Shown here one piece after another: positions 22,601-34,600 of a DNA stretch of 64,000 bases; the first letter of the stretch is position 1; each line of letters opens with the position of its first letter. Both the position numbers and the translations under genes were made by a program. Source of the DNA: Clytia hemisphaerica (Eukaryota; Cnidaria; Hydrozoa; Leptothecata; Clytiidae); the NCBI GenBank assembly GCA_902728285.1, contig CACVBU010000789.1, positions 400,481 through 464,480 of the forward strand, written 5' to 3'. The notes under the pieces were generated by a model. It worked only from the letters and a program-made list of their open reading frames with translations, had not been told where the DNA came from and searched no databases.

Positions 22601-25600
22601 AACCACTATCTTGCAGCATTTAATCGTTTTAAAACATGTCAATCTATATCCAGTCACATGATTAGCATCCTATTGAGTTATGAAAAAACATTTTGCTGTA
22701 AATTGGTTCAGAGGCCTTATATTTCATGATTTTGACAATATTTTTGTCATTCAATATCATTTTGTCAAAATTTGTGGGTGACAATATTATTTAAAAATTT
22801 TCATGATAATACCATTCGTATATAATTGTTTCAGACATACTATACTAGTAGTATTAGTACTATTATATGTGTTATGTAGTACGTGTTATGAATTATACGT
22901 TATGATATCGTTATATTTTTTCCGGTCTGTAAATTGTATGCCCCGTGCCCCGTGACCCGTGTTTCGAACTAGCCGAATAAATGGGTAAGAGCTGACGGCA
23001 CCAAAAACAGTGAAAAAAAAACACTTTTTCAGATTCAAAATTTAGTATCTTTTCAACGGCTAATTCAATTGTTCTGAAATTTTCAGGAGAGTTGGACATG
23101 GATGTAAGCTTCCAAGTTTTGAAAAAAAATTAAAAAATTATTTCCTGGAACATTTGTATTTTACAGACCCACCAGCTAAATCAAAGATCAAAGTAAAAAT
23201 TTGATCAAAAAAAGGTGTTCCTGGAGTCAGATTGGCTTGAAATCTTGCACACATGCTGGGATTCATGAAAATAGTCAAAATCTAAAATTAAAAAAAATTT
23301 GGAAAATCTGGCAGTATTTTACAGACCGGTCTGTAAATTACACATTCTCATAAAAAAAGTGATTCCGTGGTCCGATTTACCTGAAATTTTGCACACAAGC
23401 TGGGATTCAGGAAACAAGTCAAAATCTGAATTTTCAAAATTTTTAGAATATCTGGCGGTATTTTACAGACCGGTCTGTAAATTGCACATTGTGGTCAAAA
23501 AAAGGGGATCCCATGGTCTGATTTACCTGAAATTTTGCACACAAGCTGGGATTCATGAAACCAGTCTAAATCAATATGATATCTTTTCTTGACGTGTTGC
23601 TAGTGAAACGAGAATCTTCCATTGACACTGCAGTTTTCAGAAAATCTACCAACTCAAATCTGTACATCAATTGGAACTCTTTTGCACCCGAAATTTGGAA
23701 AAAGAGTACCTTGAGATGTCTAGTAAAGCGTGCATATAAAATATGTAACCAAGATTACTTTCTTCAAATGGAGCTGGATCATCTGGAAACCACCTTTACG
23801 CAAATAAACGATTTTCCGGTAGCAGTAGTCAAACGCATAATGAAAGAAGTCCAGATGGAAGAAAAACGAAAAGAACAACAACGTGAACAACCTCCCGATG
23901 ACGTAATTCAACCACCGGAAGAAATTAAACTCGTTCAGTTGACCCTTCCCTATGCAGGTGAAAAAGGCGAATTAATAGCTAAAGAAATCAATCACACCTC
24001 AAAAACATCCAGCCAAACGTGAAAGCAAGAATTCATTACAAAGCAAAACGACTCAGCAGCGCCTTCAACATCAAAGATCGTACATTGAAGAAATATAAAA
24101 ACATAACGTTGTTTATGAAGTTGAATGTAGTGAATGTGACGCGCGATATATTGGAGAAAGTGGTAGACGATTAGAAGAAAGAACATTAGAACATTCTGGA
24201 AAGGATAATAATATTCCCACGTTACCAAACACACGCAACAATATGGGCATGGTGAAATTACGTTAGACAATGTAAAAATACTTAATAGTAATTACAAAAA
24301 CTACTACAAAAGAAAGGTTTCGGAAGCATTATATATTAGACAAAAGAAACCTGTATTAAATGTGCAAGATATGTCTGTTCCCTTGAAACTTTTTTTAACT
24401 AATAGCTTTTTAATTATTGTAACATATTTTAACACATTTATTGACAATTTTATTACTTTTATTATCCTACAATTACAAGTAGAATGAGAAGAAAAACGTG
24501 CGTTTATTATTGTACGTAATAGCGCATTAACATTCTTTTTTATTCTACTTGTAGCGACTCTGATATAAATATGTGTACATAACTTTCTTACTTGTTTTTT
24601 AACTGATGATGGTCTTTGGATGAAGACCGAAACGTTTTAAATATTAAATAAAATAAAATATTATTACAAAATGAAGCTTCTAAGTTACATATTTATTATT
24701 CAGTCTAAATCTGAAATTTCAAAATTTTCGGAATATCTGGCAGTATTTTATAGACCGGTCTTTTTACACAATTTGCTCAATCTAGCGTGTACCTAAATGC
24801 GCAAACTTTGCACACAAAGCCACAAGTCAAAATTGAAAACCTAAAAATAGTCCCACCCCATGTATGAAACTTTATGAGATTTTAAGAGATTTCCAAAACT
24901 ATGCCATTAGTTAACAACAATTTTTCCCACTTTCTTGAAAAGAAATTTGCAAAGCAGATTCATTAATTTTCTTTTCTTAGAAAAATTTCCTCGCAAAGAG
25001 GTCCAATAAAATTTGAAACTGGCAACTCCTGATACAAAATTTCTACAGGTTGATTAAGTTTGGAGAAGTTTGGAGAAGTTTTGCTTCTTTGAAATGAAAG
25101 TTTTCATTTTCCTATGGGCTTTCCTATTATTTTGGTAGAAACGTTTGTGTCTGGAGGACACAAAAGTGTCAAGGCAGTAGCAAGAGATTGGGAAATTAGA
25201 GCAGATTTATCCACAAAATAAATAAGCTTTGTTGGAGCTAACATCCCAAAAATCTGGAATTTCTTTTGCATAAAAAATTTCTGTAAGCTGAGATTCAGTT
25301 AGTTTGTTTACATTTTCTGCCATTTTGAGAAAAAAAAGACTAATCAAAAGGCAGTTCGAACGCCAAATGACGTCACATACAAATCAAAAAATTTGAAAAA
25401 AGGTAATGAGAAATTTGTCTTACCATACCATAGAAAACTGACTCATATGTTGAGCAGAACAAGTTTTGGAAAAACAAATTATATGGCTGAATAGCAGAAG
25501 CATTCAGCTTTGATTTGATACCACGCACTAGTAAAAATGTTGTGAAATTCCTACCAAAAATTTCAAACCAAAACTTAGTTTTCAATTTCTTGGCTCTTGG

Positions 25601-28600
25601 AGATCCTTCTTTTTTTCACGCGTAGATTCAAAACAAACTTGAATCACGAGGAAAGACAAAAGTGAAAAAATTATACGGCTAACGATTTTCGCTCAATTGT
25701 TATAAACTTTTGAAAAAGGACTATGTTTTGAAACGTCGGTGCTGGTTCCTGTGTCCGTCAGAAATGGTAGACGGGTTGCGATTATCGGACGATTGTGACT
25801 CAAGGAAGCGTCGAAAACGCCTGTTTGGTTTTTTTAGAAGACAGATTAAGAAATTCTCTTTACTTAAAAAAAAAAAGTTTCTGAATATCTTTTTTCAAAG
25901 GTGATATATTTATCTCCAAACTTCTTTTTTATCTCCAAACTTCTTTTTTACGAAAATCAGGAATTGTTACCGCTCCGCGCGCGACCTTTCGGCCTCCCTA
26001 CCAAGACGGAGTACACACATCAAACTTTCAAAACACGCAAACTGAAAGCAGTAATTATGACGTCACACATTCAGCGGGTTCAGATCAATGTTTTGATTTG
26101 ATTGTTTGGCGGTTCTATTCCCAGGAGAATAATTTACCGCCAGCCGAATAAGGATTATTTTTGTACCTTTGCGGGTCATTTTTCAGCTTTAGTTTATGTC
26201 TAATGTTATGTTTTTTTGAAGTGCTTGTTCTAAGGTAAGAGATGAGCGAATTTGATTATTTCTTTTATGATCAATTTTAAATAGGGGAGCTATTGGGTTT
26301 GTATTGGATACGGTAGGAAAACTAAGAAAATTAGACAAGCTAGTGATGACTTTAGCAACCTTGAAAATTTTAGGGAAAGGCTCATGGAAAATTTTATTTG
26401 AAAAAGTTTAGTGTTGTCATAGTGGAATTGTAGTAATGCATCAAAGGATTTTTAAAGTTTCAGAGTCGTGTTCCATGAGGGAGACTAAAATGAGATTAAG
26501 TTGTTTGAATAGGAGTGATAAAATGAGGGATTAGGGAAGGGTGGGGAGCTGTTTAGCCCCAGAGGGTGGGTGGGGTTTAGCCAGTAGCAAGTTTAGTAAG
26601 AAGGTATGCGCGAAGGTGGGCTTTGAAAGTGGGTTTGCTAATGATTTTATAAAGGGTAGGCAGATGGGTTTGGATTTCTTTCCAGTCCTTTGTGATGAGA
26701 TTTGCTATGTTATGGGATCCATACATTACCATTTTTGTCATAATGCAGGCTGCATCATTTGAAAATTTCAGGCGTGTGGTCAATCACACTCCTAAAATCT
26801 TAATTTTAGTAATTTAGGCGTGTGATAAGGAGTGCTATGCACAACTTTCAGTTGTGAAACTTACTTTATGGTAGGGTGGGGCGTCAAATGTCAAAGTCAG
26901 AAAATTCAAGATGTAGTGTTTTTTTTAAGAAAATTTAACCTATTGTGAGGCATTCTGCGCAATTTTAAGGTCAGAAGTCCAAAATTGGCCGAACCCCCCT
27001 GGGGGTACTGATGATTCGCACTACAGGCAAAAATTGGAAAAAATGGCATTTTCTGGCCTTTTCAGGCCTGTAAATATGTCAAAACTATTGCAAATCTTAT
27101 TTTTTTCATTTGCTGTACTAAACTTTATGAAGAAACAAAAAAATAATCATATTGGGTTGAAAATTGTGCCCATTGGAGCCCTAAACGAGCCGTTTTAAGC
27201 CAATTTTGGGTAGCAAAATGCTTTTTAAGGCCAATTTTGCAAGTTCATAAACTTTAAACTGATTAAATCACATGTCTGAAATTTTCAGAGATGGAAGTCT
27301 TCAATTATGTCTTTAAGCAAAATGAATTTCAAGATTTTCACTTTTTTCAAAAGTTCATAATGGCGTCTTCAAAAATCGCTTTTTACAGTAGCAAAAAAAA
27401 TCATATTTATCAAAAAATAGCATTTTTAAGGCAAGCTTCTACAAACTGAGTTTAAATGCTGACTGAAATTTTTTATGCAGTGATAGTATTCTGGAGATAC
27501 TCCAGGGAAATCAATATCATTTGGGTCTGGGATGCGTCTATGTCCGCCATTATGGAAATAAAATCCCTGCTAAGAGCCATTTTTCAGGCAAAAACCCAAA
27601 TTTGAACTGAAAAAAATCTCTAAAATGACAATAGACAGGGCCCGAATTTTTCTTGCAGTGATAGATTTCTGGAAATGCTGCAGGAAAATCAAAAATCATC
27701 TGGGTTTGGGATTTGGGTATATCCACCATTTTGGAATTGAAATTCCTGCTTAAACGCAATATTTCAAGCAAAAATCCNTGGATGTGGGCTATAAAGAATT
27801 GTTGAGTGGAATAGAATTTTTGCTATAATTTGTTTCAACTAGTAGTTCTAAATTAAATGATTGTGAATTCACATTCTTTGTTTAATGTAACATATATACA
27901 AAATATTTAGTCAATTATGACGTATTGGATAAAAATATGTAGCATTTTAACAGAGATTTCATTTCCATAATGGTGGATGTTAAACAAATCCCAGACTCAA
28001 ATGATTTTGTTTACCCAGGAGAATTCACAGCATACTATCACTTCAAAGAAATTTGGGTCCATGTCTATTGCCATTTCTGAGCAGTTTTTAGTCAAAAGTG
28101 AAGTTTTTGCTTGAAATGTTGCATTTTAGCCAGTTTTAGCACATATTTCAATTCCATAATGGCGGACATACCCTTATCCTAAACCCAAAGGATTTTGATT
28201 TCCCTGGAGTATTTCCAGAAGGCTATCACTGCTAAAAGATTTTAGGTTCATGTTTATAGCCATTTTCAAGTTTTTTCCAGTCAAAAATGGGATGATTTTT
28301 GCTTGAAATATTGCGTTTTAGCAGGAATTTCAATTCCAAAATGGTTGATATACCCAAATCCCAAACCCAGATGATTTTTGATTTTCCTGCAGTATTTCCA
28401 GAATACTATCACTGCAAGAAAATTCGGGCCCATGTCTATTGTCATTTTAGAGATTTTTTCAGTTCAAATTTGGGTTTTTGCCTGAAAAATGGCTCTTAGC
28501 AGGGATTTTATTTCCATAATGGCGGACATAGACGCATCCCAGACCCAAATGATATTGATTTCCCTGGAGTATCTCCAGAATACTATCACTGCATAAAAAA

Positions 28601-31600
28601 TTTCAGTCAGCATTTAAACTCAGTTTGTAGAAGCTTGCCTTAAAAAATGCTATTTTTTGATAAATATGATTTTTTTTGCTACTGTAAAAAGCGATTTTTG
28701 AAGACTCCATTATGAACTTTTGAAAAAAGTGAAAATCTTGAAATTCATTTTGCTTAAAGACTTAATTGAAGACTTCCATCTCTGAAAATTTCAGACATGT
28801 GATTTAATCAGTTTAAAGTTTATGAACTTGCAAAATTGGCCTTAAAAAGCATTTTGCTACCCAAAATTGGCTTAAAACGGCTCGTTTAGGGCTCCAATGG
28901 GCACAATTTTCAACCCAATTTGATTATTTTTTTGTTTCTTCATAAAGTTTAGTACAGCAAATGAAAAAAATAAGATTTGCAATAGTTTTGACATATTTAC
29001 AGGCCTGAAAAGGCCAGAAAATGCCATTTTTTCCAATTTTTGCCTGTAGTGCGAATCAGTACCCCCAGGGGGGTTCGGCCAATTTTGGACTTCTAACCTT
29101 AAAAATTGCGCAGAATGCCTCACAATAGGTTAAATTTTCATAATAAAACACTACATCTTGAATTTTTTGACTTTGCCCCAAAAATGACTGTTGACGCCCT
29201 ACCCTATTTATGGGGTGTGATTGATCGCACTCCTCAGACATTTTAGGTGTGTGTGGAGGTGTGCGCGTGCTATCGCACGCCTCAAATGATGCAGCCTGAT
29301 AATGATATAGACAGTTGTTTGTTTCGTGTGGTATGGATAGCATTATTACCTACAGTACAGTAGTGAGAAAAATAGAGAAATATTTAGGTAACCTGTTTTT
29401 GAAGGAGTCATATGCCAATAGACAATTTTTTTCTTTTATCAGGTATCTAATTGGAAGAATTCTGCTATTGATATAAAGTGGTTTGGCAGACTCACGGGGA
29501 CCCTTAAAGTGAACGATCTTAAGTGCCTTGTTCTGAAGTTTTTCTAACTTGTCAAAGAAAGTGATCTTGATATGACCTAGGGTTTGTATAAAGTAGCTGA
29601 CATGGGATTCAAAAAGAGCATAATAAGAAGATAGGAGGGTTTTGTAGTCTAGATAGTGGCACAATTTACTAAGTATGTCGAATACTCTTGAGAGTTTCAA
29701 AGTAGTCTTAGTTCTTAGAAAGTTGGGGGTCCAAGTCCAGGTTTTTTCATCAATAGTAACTACCTAAATAACTTACTGTTCTTGAAAGTTCAAGCTTCTG
29801 TCCGCTCAGTCTGAAGTTTAGCTTTTTTGTAACGTTTTTGGATTTCGACTTGAATAGAATAAGTTCTGTTTTTGAGGCATTCAGGCAGATTTTGTTTGCT
29901 CTGAGCCAATGAACCAGTTGAGTTAGATCTTTATTTACACTGGCATTTAGTTTTTTTAACGATTTGTCTCTGCAGACCAGGCTGGTGTCATCAGCAAAGT
30001 GAATGGTTGTACAGTTGTTGATAGCTTTGTGGAGGTCATTGATATATATTATAAAAAAGAGGAGACCTAGAACTGATCCTTAGGTGACTCTATGTCTTAT
30101 GACAAAGTTTATAGAATACTGTGCTCTACAGTATCAAATGCTTTCTTGAGATCTATAAAAATACCTGCTGCAAATTCTTTATTATCAAGGGCATCTCTCA
30201 CTAACTCAGTGAGAGCAATTATTGCATGATTTGTGCTGTGATGCTCTCTGAATCCAAATTGGTTTTTGAAAAAAATGTTGTGCTGGGTAAAGAAATCAGA
30301 GAGTCTGAAATGGATGAGTTTCTCAAATAATTTGTTGATGTTGGACAAAAGAGAAGTTGGTCTGTAGTTACCAACATCTAACTTTGAAGCTTTCTTATGA
30401 AGAGGTTTAATGGATGCTTTTTTTAGACAGTCTGGGTAAGTTCCAGACTGAAGGCATTCGTTGAAGATATTAGCAAGAATGCCAGACACTATAGGACTAA
30501 TAATTTTCAAGAAGTAGGTAGGAATACTGCAGGGGCCAATTGCCTTTTTATCTTCAAGTTGATTGATAAGTTTAAAGATGACATCAGGAGAAGTTGGATG
30601 AAAAAATACAGACTCAGGGATTGATGCATCAAGAAAATCAGTAAAGTAATAGGAATTTCAGCTTTGGTTTTTCGTTGAATTTCCGACCACCCCTGGAAAA
30701 AAAAGATTTCTGAGGCTAGAAACAAAATCAGAAAATTTACCTTATTGGAACTAGATTAGTTTTCCGCGTTTGCTAAAATCAAAACAATGGAAAATTGTTT
30801 GGACGCATGCGCAGTCGACACTACTAAACTGTATATAAACTGTATATATTGGCTACCCCAATTTGGCTAGGTTGTGGGATACCCCTTTTTTGCCCAAATA
30901 TCTGAAGCCTAGTGTTTTAATTTGTGAAAATGCGATGTGAGAACCTTTTATCAGTCATTTAAAGAAATCAGGTTTATATTTGCTCCGCAACTTTAGTTAC
31001 TGTAGTCATTTTTGCAAAAAGTATAATCTACTTCTGTTTATTGAGTGCCGTCACCACCTTGTCTTCCTTCCTCTCATACTTTGAAAAATTACAGACCAGA
31101 CCATTTTTATGGTTTAAATAAAGGTACAGAATATTTTTGGAATCCCAACTTTCAAACAGAGACTAAAAATGAAAATCAGAAACAATGGGTAATCTCATAA
31201 CATCAAAGGATAATTACGTTACACCTATGGTAACTTAGGAATTCACACCTTGTATGAAAATTACATTTGATAATTATATTTAATATCAGAAGGTCTAAGT
31301 TCAAATAGTGGAGGAAAATTGGCTACCCTTCTTTTTAGACCAACTCGTTTTAACCTGCCAATCTATGCCAAGTACAATTTTTTCCAATTTCATCAAAAAA
31401 AATTAAAAATCCCTAGGAAAATGAAAGAAATCTGTCCAAAAAAGGACAAAACCGAAAAAATTAAAACCCGTGAGATGCAATTTTTCTGACTTTTTTTTCG
31501 ACAGCGAATATCAGTCCCCGCGAAAATTAGTGCCAATAGGGTCGTCCTAGTGGGGTAACGAAAATTTTCTGGAATGATGGCATTTTAGAGCTGTTTAGAG

Positions 31601-34600
31601 GAATATATAGGAAGGTTGGAATCACTGATTGAAACTAATTTTCTTTGCTTAACAATCAGTTGAAGAGTCCATCAGTGATTCCGACCTTCCTAATTATTCC
31701 TCTCTATAAAGAAGGAAGTTAAAATTAGTAGGTAGGTAGTTTTCAGAGCTTGAAAATTTATATTTATGAAATCCTGTCCCTAAACTTTGTGTACCCACCC
31801 TGTTTGGAAATTAGGGAGAGCCCACTCTGTCTGGCTGAGATCTGGATGATTTTAACATAATTTTAACATCGGCAAATTCCAGGCAATCTTAATTGAAATC
31901 AAACCAAATTGGATGCAATCAAACAATTGAAATTCGATTGTTGAACAAGGGTAGGGTTACAGAACTCAACTGTAAACTCTGTGATGCAATAAGGCAGAAT
32001 TCTGTAATTCAAATCTTTCAGATGTTTTAACAAGTGTTGAAAATTTGCCTGATCTTGAGAGTGTCTTAGTGTGTTTGAAGAAATTCTGTACCAGCAAAAT
32101 TAAACATAGCTGAATGCAATCGCACACATTCAAACACAATTAAATGTAGTTGAATGCAATCGAACTTCAATCGAACCCAATTGAATATTATAATCAAATC
32201 TAGAAATTGCAGTGATATTCCATTGAGATTCAATCGTGTTCCACAATCAAATTTCAATCGGTCGATTGCACTCAATTTGTTTTGACTTAATCAAATGGCA
32301 ATTCTGTTTAATTCAGATTGTCTCAAAAATAAGTTCAAAATTGGCCCAAAAAAGTTTTTGTGCACTACATAGAATAAGCAGCACTCCCTGCAGAAGTGTT
32401 GGAAAACCCCAAACGTGTTGGAATTAAAGAGTCCTGCAGACCATCTAACACAGGGACCTGAGACATGAACATCTGATCGTTTGTTTTGATTTTCAAAACC
32501 TTGCGAATAGTGAAGTATTTTGCGTGGAATAAACTTCTCCAAAATTAATTGATATTTACATTTTCCTTGGAGTTTGGATAGCTCCCTAAACAAATTCGAC
32601 TTTTTCTAAAAATTTTACTTTTTCTTTGTTTCCTAAAATTACTTACACCTTTCCCGTAATTTGAAATTCTCAGAATTAGCCTGGGAATAGACACACTCCA
32701 CTTTCATGTTATAAATTGTATATTTTTGCCTGTGGGGGCTTTGGAAAGTGCACATCTTCAACTTCCAACCTTTGCCAGTCATCTAGTTGTTTGGGATCAA
32801 TTATTCAGGGTTGTTTTTAAGTATCATTAAAAATATTAAATATATTATTTATATAATAGAATTTGAGAGGATTCTATGATTCAAGTTAAGAAAAGCTGAA
32901 AAATACAACTTTCCCTAAGCTAAAGAAACACATGCAAAAACAGATTTGCTTATCTCCCCAAGCAAGCAAAACAGTGGATAGTCACAAAATATGACAGTGT
33001 AAAAAACAGGTCTGAAAATAACAGGAAGGTCAGAATCACTTATTGAAATTATAATTTTATTATGATAAGAGGTTGTATACTTTGTGGTATGTTTGAAACT
33101 GCAGTTAAAACCAGACTGACCGGACAAAGTGAAACAGCTAAAAAATATCTATTTCTGAAGTTCATTGGGCCCAACGTCTTAACTGAATGTTATTGTTTTT
33201 ATGTCCAGTGCATTTTGACTTACTTTTTGACGTCAGAAAACAGCAGCACACTCTCAGGTTTATCAGCAGGGTCATTGAAAAGGCTTTGGCATTTGAAAAG
33301 ACTATTAAAGCAGAGGGTGCTGATGGAGTTTCTGAATGCTAGAAATCCAAAGTTTTCAAGTGATCTTGAACGATTCCTTTATTCCCGTCATTCCAATTAT
33401 CGAAAAGTGGGTTACTTAGGGGTGAAGCTACTCATTTTGCCACAACAAACATTAATATTAAGGTTCCACCAGACTCTTAAGTTTCTCTAGATCAAAATAT
33501 TCTTACTCCCATCAATGCTAAAAGAAAATATATTTAGATATAGGTTGTTGAGAGATATTATGTTAAATAGGGCTATCACCTGAGGTGTCAACCTGAATTC
33601 ACAGGACCCAGCAGGACTTTTTAACTTTTTTTGTTAATTCTATTCTAATTTGGTTTTACAGGAATGGAGTGAGGTTGTTCAGCTCTACACAGCCAAAATG
33701 TGCAACCTTACAGGATAGTAAGTAACCTACCCTTCCAATTTATAATATGGCTTGGTACACACAATATCTGATTGTTTTTAGTTCAAAAGACTAATACTAT
33801 TTTACTGTTTTAAATTCTAGTTCAAATCCGTCTTAAATCCCTCCAAAATATTCAAAAGATTACCAAAACTATGCAGATGGTGTCAGCTGCTAAATATTCA
33901 CGTGCAGAACGTGAGCTGAAACCAGCCAGAGTCTATGGCACTGGAGCCAAAGGTAAGTGGAAAAACTTGACTATTTCAAACTCAGTACATTAGCAGTTCT
34001 GTCGGTCGGTGGTTTTGAAGCGGCTAGAGTTTCCAAATGAGGAACTTTAATACTCTGGAAAAGAATATTTCCTGTGCTAGCTTTGTGCACTTTGGAAATA
34101 ATCATGGAAATAAAACTGAACCCTCTCGTAAAGAATAGAAGATAAATAACATTGACCAGGTATTTAGGAAATTCACCAGGTAACTACTTCCTGATTTGGA
34201 ATAAATTTGCTGAACGAAATTCAAAAAAACGATGGAAAATTCAAGATAGTGGCCATAAAAAGTAGCAAAATCGGGAAGTTATTCCTTTTTCAGACAACGC
34301 CATTTCTTCGTTTAATTAAGTTAAGGAAATATGGAAATTCTAGCCATTTGGGTATTGTTGCACCGGCTGTCGGTTGTCTCAATTTTTTTTTTAAACTTGC
34401 ATTTCATTATTGTTAGTTTGTAAGATCATAAACTGAGTCGAGCTCAATTATGAGTGATAAAGTGTTTCAAACTGTTTTTAAATGATGGGAAATATTATTA
34501 AAATGACACTCGACAACTAAAACAGATCTGAGCTTTCATTATTTTGTCTTTATCTAAATTATCACACTATTAATATTAAATCATAGCATTATTTGAAAAA

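Larger units (their letters stand above)
23573..24700 (+). mobile_element. 5'-truncated Penelope-like retroelement
   Basis: An 11-bp duplication CAGTCTAAATC lies at 23562-23572 and 24701-24711. The interior encodes the end of a Penelope-type reverse transcriptase followed by a GIY-YIG endonuclease region, then a 3' tail with a hammerhead-ribozyme core. The 5' part is missing, as is common for PLE copies. ATP5F1C intron 1. Confidence 0.85.
23167..24850. repeat. about 145-bp tandem array (about 4 units) split by a Penelope-like element
   Basis: Units carry the palindrome ACAGACCGGTCTGT at 23321 and 23465, a diverged form at about 23166, and TAGACCGGTCT at about 24751. Each is followed by GATTTACCTGAAATTTTGCA and GCTGGGATTCA. 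The third unit is interrupted by the insertion at 23573-24700. Function unknown. Confidence 0.75.
26540..30740 (-). mobile_element. CR1/Jockey-type LINE, split by a foldback element
   Basis: On the - strand, reverse-transcriptase sequence runs from about 30740 down to 29305 and resumes at 26745 down to about 26577, where the C-terminal tail reads [20 protein letters not shown] then [10 protein letters not shown]. The 2553-bp foldback element between them has a 6-bp duplication at its borders, so the two LINE parts were once continuous. Several frameshifts are present. The endonuclease half was not seen, so the copy is probably 5'-truncated. The 3' limit is approximate. Confidence 0.75.

Noticed and set aside
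27550..28499. Near-identical frames MLEILR(L/F)[13 protein letters not shown] on opposite strands
   Set aside because: They fall in the inverted 180-bp units of the foldback element, so each is the mirror of the other; no independent coding evidence.
33062..33490. 142-codon open frame in ATP5F1C intron 1
   Set aside because: No recognisable motif, no splice logic, AT-rich intron; length is within chance.
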